Positions 60,891 through 64,000 of a stretch of 64,000 bases of DNA are shown in pieces (the first letter of the stretch is position 1; the number at the start of each line of letters is the position of its first letter). The stretch covers positions 62,001 through 126,000 of the forward strand of contig CAKSEY010000008.1 in the NCBI GenBank assembly GCA_934448295.1, written 5' to 3'. This DNA comes from an uncultured Oscillospiraceae bacterium. Lineage in GTDB: Bacteria; Bacillota; Clostridia; Oscillospirales; Ruminococcaceae. The notes under the pieces are model-generated. The model saw only the letters and a program-made list of their open reading frames with translations. It had not been told where the DNA came from and did not search any database. The translations under genes and the position numbers were made by a program.

Positions 60891-61061
60891 CCCCTTTTAG
60901 CGCTTATGGAGCGTAAAGCCGCACTGCGTGCGGAGTGGCGGGGCTCTGCCCCACACCCTGCCAGCCTTTTATAAAAGGCTGAACCGAAAACTTTCATAGC
61001 GCTACGCGCAAATTTAATGGGTTTATCGACAGCCTGGAGGGCGGAAAAATCCACCCTTTTT
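60891..61061. repeat. Mosaic of small palindromes upstream of pst
   Basis: Consecutive short dyads: CCGCACTGCGTGCGG (near 60920), GGGGCTCTGCCCC (near 60942), GCCTTTTATAAAAGGC (near 60965), then a partial second copy of the 60775 repeat at 61027-61053 that ends in a T run and may terminate transcription. No gene is seen. Together with the two entries above this fills the gap 60706-61061. Confidence 0.55.
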
Positions 61062-61064
61062 CAT

Positions 61065-61119
61065 TTTACATACATTTAACACACCGGTGCTTTTGGATTT
61101 AACATTGTTTTGCTATAAT
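61065..61119 (+). promoter_or_regulatory. pst promoter with Pho-box-like repeats
   Basis: TATAAT at 61114-61119 lacks a -35 hexamer (TTTTGG at 17 bp). Upstream are TTTACA (61065-61070) and TTAACA (61076-61081), exactly 11 nt apart, and another TTAACA (61099-61104). Such direct repeats are the binding pattern of PhoP/PhoB, so phosphate-starvation activation is likely. Confidence 0.6.
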
Positions 61120-61186
61120 TGTTCTTGTAAACAGGAAAACAAATAGCGGTAATCCACCGCATACGAATCTAAGGAGAACAATTACT

Positions 61187-62122
61187 ATGAAGATGACAAG
61201 AAGAATCACACTCAGCACAGCGGCTCTGCTGGCAGTAGCAGCACTCGCAGGCTGCTCCGGCAATACGACAAGATCCTCAGCACCTGCGGCGGACAACAGC
61301 TCCGCAGCGGCTGAAAACACAGGCGCAAAGCTCGACACCGATATCACCGTAGTTTCCCGCGAGGACGGCTCCGGCACAAGAGGCGCGTTCGTTGAGCTGA
61401 TGGGCATTGAGCAGAAGAACGAAGCCGGCGAAAAGGAGGACATGACCCGCGGCGACGCTGAGATCTCCAACTCCACAAACGGCGTAATGATGAGCGTTGC
61501 AGGCAACGTTGACGCTATCGGATACATCTCCCTCGGCTCCCTGAACGACACTGTAAAGGCGCTGGACGTAAACGGCGTTGAATGCTCCGTAGCCGACATC
61601 AAGTCCGGCGATTACGTTGTTGCAAGACCGTTCAACATCTGCTATCAGCAGGCTAAGCTTGACGAGAACGCAGCCGCTCAGGACTTCATCAAGTTCATCG
61701 AATCCGTTGAGGGTCAGCAGATAATCTCCGACAACGGCTACATCTCCATTGATGTTTCTGATAACTACACAGCTTCCGGAGTTTCCGGCGGTATCTCCCT
61801 GAACGGCTCCACCTCCGTTGGCCCGATCATGGAGAAGCTTGCAGAGAGCTACAAGGGTCTTAACCCCGACGTTACCATCGACATTCAGCAGACAGGCTCC
61901 GGCGCTGGTATCACCTCCGCCACCGAGGGCACCTGCGATATCGGTATGTCCTCCCGTGAGCTCAAGCAGGAGGAACTGGACGCAGGTCTTACCGAAATGA
62001 AGATCGCCGACGACGGTATCGCGGTTATCGTAAACCTCGACAACCCCATTGAGAACATCACCTCCGACGAGATCATGAAGATCTACACCGGCGAGATCAA
62101 CAACTGGAGCGAGCTTGCTTAA
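61187..62122 (+). CDS. pstS: Phosphate ABC transporter substrate-binding lipoprotein, permuted PstS
   Basis: A 311-residue lipoprotein: signal peptide with lipobox LAGC (Cys near 25), a Ser/Ala-rich spacer, then the phosphate-binding fold. The order of the two halves is swapped compared with classical PstS: SREDGSGTRGAFVEL comes first (near 58) and GSTSVGPIMEKLAE, TGSGAGITSA and DIGMSSREL come second (near 205-255), ending at TGEINNWSELA. Streptococcal PstS1 has, as I recall, the same order, so it should be functional. AAGGAG precedes the ATG. First gene of pst. Confidence 0.93.
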   Translation: MKMTRRITLSTAALLAVAALAGCSGNTTRSSAPAADNSSAAAENTGAKLDTDITVVSREDGSGTRGAFVELMGIEQKNEAGEKEDMTRGDAEISNSTNGVMMSVAGNVDAIGYISLGSLNDTVKALDVNGVECSVADIKSGDYVVARPFNICYQQAKLDENAAAQDFIKFIESVEGQQIISDNGYISIDVSDNYTASGVSGGISLNGSTSVGPIMEKLAESYKGLNPDVTIDIQQTGSGAGITSATEGTCDIGMSSRELKQEELDAGLTEMKIADDGIAVIVNLDNPIENITSDEIMKIYTGEINNWSELA

Positions 62123-62199
62123 GTTCGCGTGAATATATGGCGACACCTCGACGCTTAAGTGTTCACAGTGTGTTGCGATAGGTTTCTCCCTTCCCTTTA

Positions 62200-62246
62200 T
62201 GCGCTGCGCAGCGGCTTGTACAGCTCCAAGTGCAGCGCACTTTTTT
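62200..62246 (+). terminator. Terminator or attenuator between pstS and pstC
   Basis: Perfect eight-bp stem (62200-62207 with 62232-62239), followed by six T at 62241-62246. It lies inside the pst operon in the 176-nt pstS-pstC gap, so partial termination would give more binding protein than permease. Confidence 0.72.
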
Positions 62247-62298
62247 GAGAAAAGAAATGTAAAATCTTTCTCGTGAAATTTTACAAAGAGGTATTATT

Positions 62299-63147
62299 AT
62301 GCAGAAGGTAAAAGAAGGCATAATGCACGCGCTGTTCCTGATATGCGCCTGCGTTTCGATACTCGCGGTGGTGCTGATATGCGTGTATCTGTTCTCGACT
62401 GGTATCCCAGCGATGGGCGAGATAGGCGTGACCGACTTCCTGTTCGGCACAAAATGGAAGCCCTCCAGCGGATACTACGGGATATTCCCGATGATAATCG
62501 GTTCGATACTCGTTACCGGTATCGCAATAGCCATCGGAGTTCCGATCGGGATCCTCTGCGCAGTGTTCATGTCGCACTACTGCCCTAAAAAGCTGTATGC
62601 TTTCGTAAAGCCCGCGATAAATCTTCTTGCCGGGATCCCGTCCATCGTTTTCGGATTCTTCGGGCTGATGGTCATAGTTCCGATAATGAAGGACCTTTTC
62701 GGCGGTTCGGGAAAATCCCTGCTGACCGCCGGAGTGCTGCTCGGCATAATGATACTCCCCACCGTTATCAAGACCACCGAATCCTCGCTGAATGCGGTTC
62801 CCCGCAGCTACTACGAGGGCGCGCTGGCGCTGGGAGCCACCCACGAAAGGAGCGTGTTCTTCGCTTCCCTGCCGGCGGCTAAATCCGGAATACTCGCGGC
62901 GATAATCCTCGGCGTGGGGCGCGCCATCGGCGAGACTATGGCGGTCATCCTGGTTGCGGGCAACCAGACCGTTATTCCGAAGAGCATCACCTCCGGCGTG
63001 CGCACGATGACCTCCAACATCGTAATGGAGATGGGCTATGCGGGCGGACTTCACCGCGGCGCGCTTATTGCCACGGGAGTCGTGCTGTTCGTGTTTATCC
63101 TGATAATCAACCTCTGCTTCTCCGCGCTTAAAAGGAGGAAAGACTGA
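62299..63147 (+). CDS. pstC: Phosphate ABC transporter permease PstC
   Basis: A 282-residue membrane protein with six helices. The permease signature LLAGIPSIVFGFFGLMVIVP is near 110 and the EAA-type loop YYEGALALGATHERSVF near 172, where the ATPase docks. GAGG precedes the ATG. Its stop overlaps the pstA start (TGATG). Confidence 0.96.
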   Translation: MQKVKEGIMHALFLICACVSILAVVLICVYLFSTGIPAMGEIGVTDFLFGTKWKPSSGYYGIFPMIIGSILVTGIAIAIGVPIGILCAVFMSHYCPKKLYAFVKPAINLLAGIPSIVFGFFGLMVIVPIMKDLFGGSGKSLLTAGVLLGIMILPTVIKTTESSLNAVPRSYYEGALALGATHERSVFFASLPAAKSGILAAIILGVGRAIGETMAVILVAGNQTVIPKSITSGVRTMTSNIVMEMGYAGGLHRGALIATGVVLFVFILIINLCFSALKRRKD

Positions 63148-64000
63148 TGATCGACGCAGCTAAGACATTGACGCAGAAAAACGAAGCCGCTTCCGGCGCT
63201 CCCGCGAAATACATCAACCGCGTGACCCTCGGCGCAAGGCTGAAGCAGTACACCCGCAGCCCGCTCTCCCTTATCCTGATGATTCTTGTAATGCTGGCGG
63301 CGCTGTTCTCCGTGGGAATGCTGCTGTTCATCATCGCGTATATTCTGGTGAACGGAGTGCCGCACCTGACCGCCGAGCAGTTCTCATGGGAATACACCAC
63401 CGAAAACGTCAGCATGACGCCCGCGATAATCAACACGCTCTCAATGGTCGCAATGACCCTTGTCATCGCCGTACCGATAGGAGTTTTCGCGGCGGTATAC
63501 CTCGTGGAATACGCGAAGCGCGGCAACAAGCTGGTCAAGGTGATCCGCGTGACCACCGAGACCCTTTCCGGTATTCCGTCGATAGTATTCGGTCTGTTCG
63601 GATACCTGATGTTCAATCTCTCACTGGGCTGGGGATTCTCAATGCTTGCGGGCGTTGTCACCCTGGCTATGATGATACTCCCGCTGATAATACGCACCAC
63701 TGAGGAGGCTCTCCTTGCCGTTCCCGACAGCTACCGCGAGGGCAGCTTCGGACTTGGCGCGGGCAAAATGCGCACGGTGTTCCGCGTTATCCTGCCCACT
63801 GCGGTGCCCGGCATAATGTCCGGCGTTATTCTCGCCATCGGACGTATCGTCGGCGAATCCGCAGCGCTGATATTCACCTCCGGCTCCGGTCACAATCTTC
63901 CGGGAGCCCTCGCAGGCTCGGGAAGCTCTGCGGCGACCCTGACGGTGCATATGTACATTCTCTCCACCGAAGGTCTGCACGTTAACGAGGCCTTCGCTTC
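63147..64000 (+). CDS. pstA: Phosphate ABC transporter permease PstA (partial)
   Basis: Reads from an ATG at 63147 to the window edge (about 284 residues) with no stop, so the C-terminus is missing. After a soluble N-terminus of about 35 residues come membrane helices, the signature ETLSGIPSIVFGLFGYLMF near 132 and the EAA-type loop YREGSFGLGAGKMRTVF near 193. AGGAGG lies upstream. pstB and phoU should follow outside the window. Confidence 0.96.
   Translation, partial: MIDAAKTLTQKNEAASGAPAKYINRVTLGARLKQYTRSPLSLILMILVMLAALFSVGMLLFIIAYILVNGVPHLTAEQFSWEYTTENVSMTPAIINTLSMVAMTLVIAVPIGVFAAVYLVEYAKRGNKLVKVIRVTTETLSGIPSIVFGLFGYLMFNLSLGWGFSMLAGVVTLAMMILPLIIRTTEEALLAVPDSYREGSFGLGAGKMRTVFRVILPTAVPGIMSGVILAIGRIVGESAALIFTSGSGHNLPGALAGSGSSAATLTVHMYILSTEGLHVNEAFA

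Noticed and set aside
1..64000. CRISPR array, prophage, insertion sequence or integrase
   Set aside because: I saw no regularly spaced repeats, no Cas, transposase, integrase or phage structural gene on either strand.

Overview
The window comes from a Gram-positive, anaerobic clostridial bacterium, most likely a Ruminococcus-like member of the Oscillospiraceae. Evidence: a secreted protein ending in a type I dockerin, Firmicute gene orders (remA-gmk-priA-def-fmt; dnaG-rpoD; a DUF1934 gene next to argS), an oxygen-sensitive NrdDG ribonucleotide reductase, SpoVG and DUF3793. Promoters are uniform: TTGACA/TATAAT-like hexamers with a 17-bp spacer recur about twenty times. The chromosome looks like ordinary core genome with small accessory patches; there is no transposase, phage gene or CRISPR array.

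Layout. 1-8.3 kb (minus): one long operon murC-tgt-remA-gmk-priA-def-def-fmt-zinc peptidase (wall synthesis, tRNA queuosine, replication restart, formyl-Met handling). spoVG is divergent at 8.4 kb. 8.7-15.3 kb (minus): ddl-DUF1934-argS-YfhO-nudix. 15.6-16 kb: an A+T-rich MazG-like gene. 16.1-20 kb: a 1288-residue dockerin protein. 20.2-24.1 kb (minus): RDAC-type protein, LysR regulator, bacteriohemerythrin, tRNA-Ser(GGA) and glgB. 24.3-29.7 kb (plus): TetR regulator, GH95 glycosidase and an unrecognised two-gene operon. 29.7-34.8 kb (minus): nrdD-nrdG-dut, rpiB-upp and an RNHCP protein. 35-42.3 kb (minus): parE-parC-fhs-tsaE-tsaB.

42.6-46.5 kb (plus): PHP phosphoesterase, malic enzyme, TSCPD protein, metF and a B12-methionine-synthase activation protein. 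46.7 kb: TetR regulator. 47.4-51.4 kb (minus): dnaG followed by two tandem housekeeping-type sigma factor genes. 51.6-54.4 kb (minus): YigZ, L31 and phosphoglucomutase. 54.7-58.7 kb (plus): an iron-type DUF3793-flavodoxin operon under paired dyads, then a P-type ATPase. 59 kb: tRNA-Ser(GCU). 59.4-60.7 kb: a GGDEF protein behind a match to the flagellar sigma promoter. 60.7-61.06 kb: palindromic repeats. 61.2 kb to the end: pstS-pstC-pstA, cut by the window edge.

Most genes are confidently assigned housekeeping functions. The points most worth a second look are the sigma-28-like promoter before the GGDEF gene, the paired 16-bp dyads before DUF3793-flavodoxin, the unknown operon at 27.4-29.7 kb, the tandem sigma factors, the TsaE-zinc-ribbon fusion, the circularly permuted PstS and the dispersed hairpin repeats around 55.8 and 60.8 kb. 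I did not find a clear undescribed defence or mobile system.
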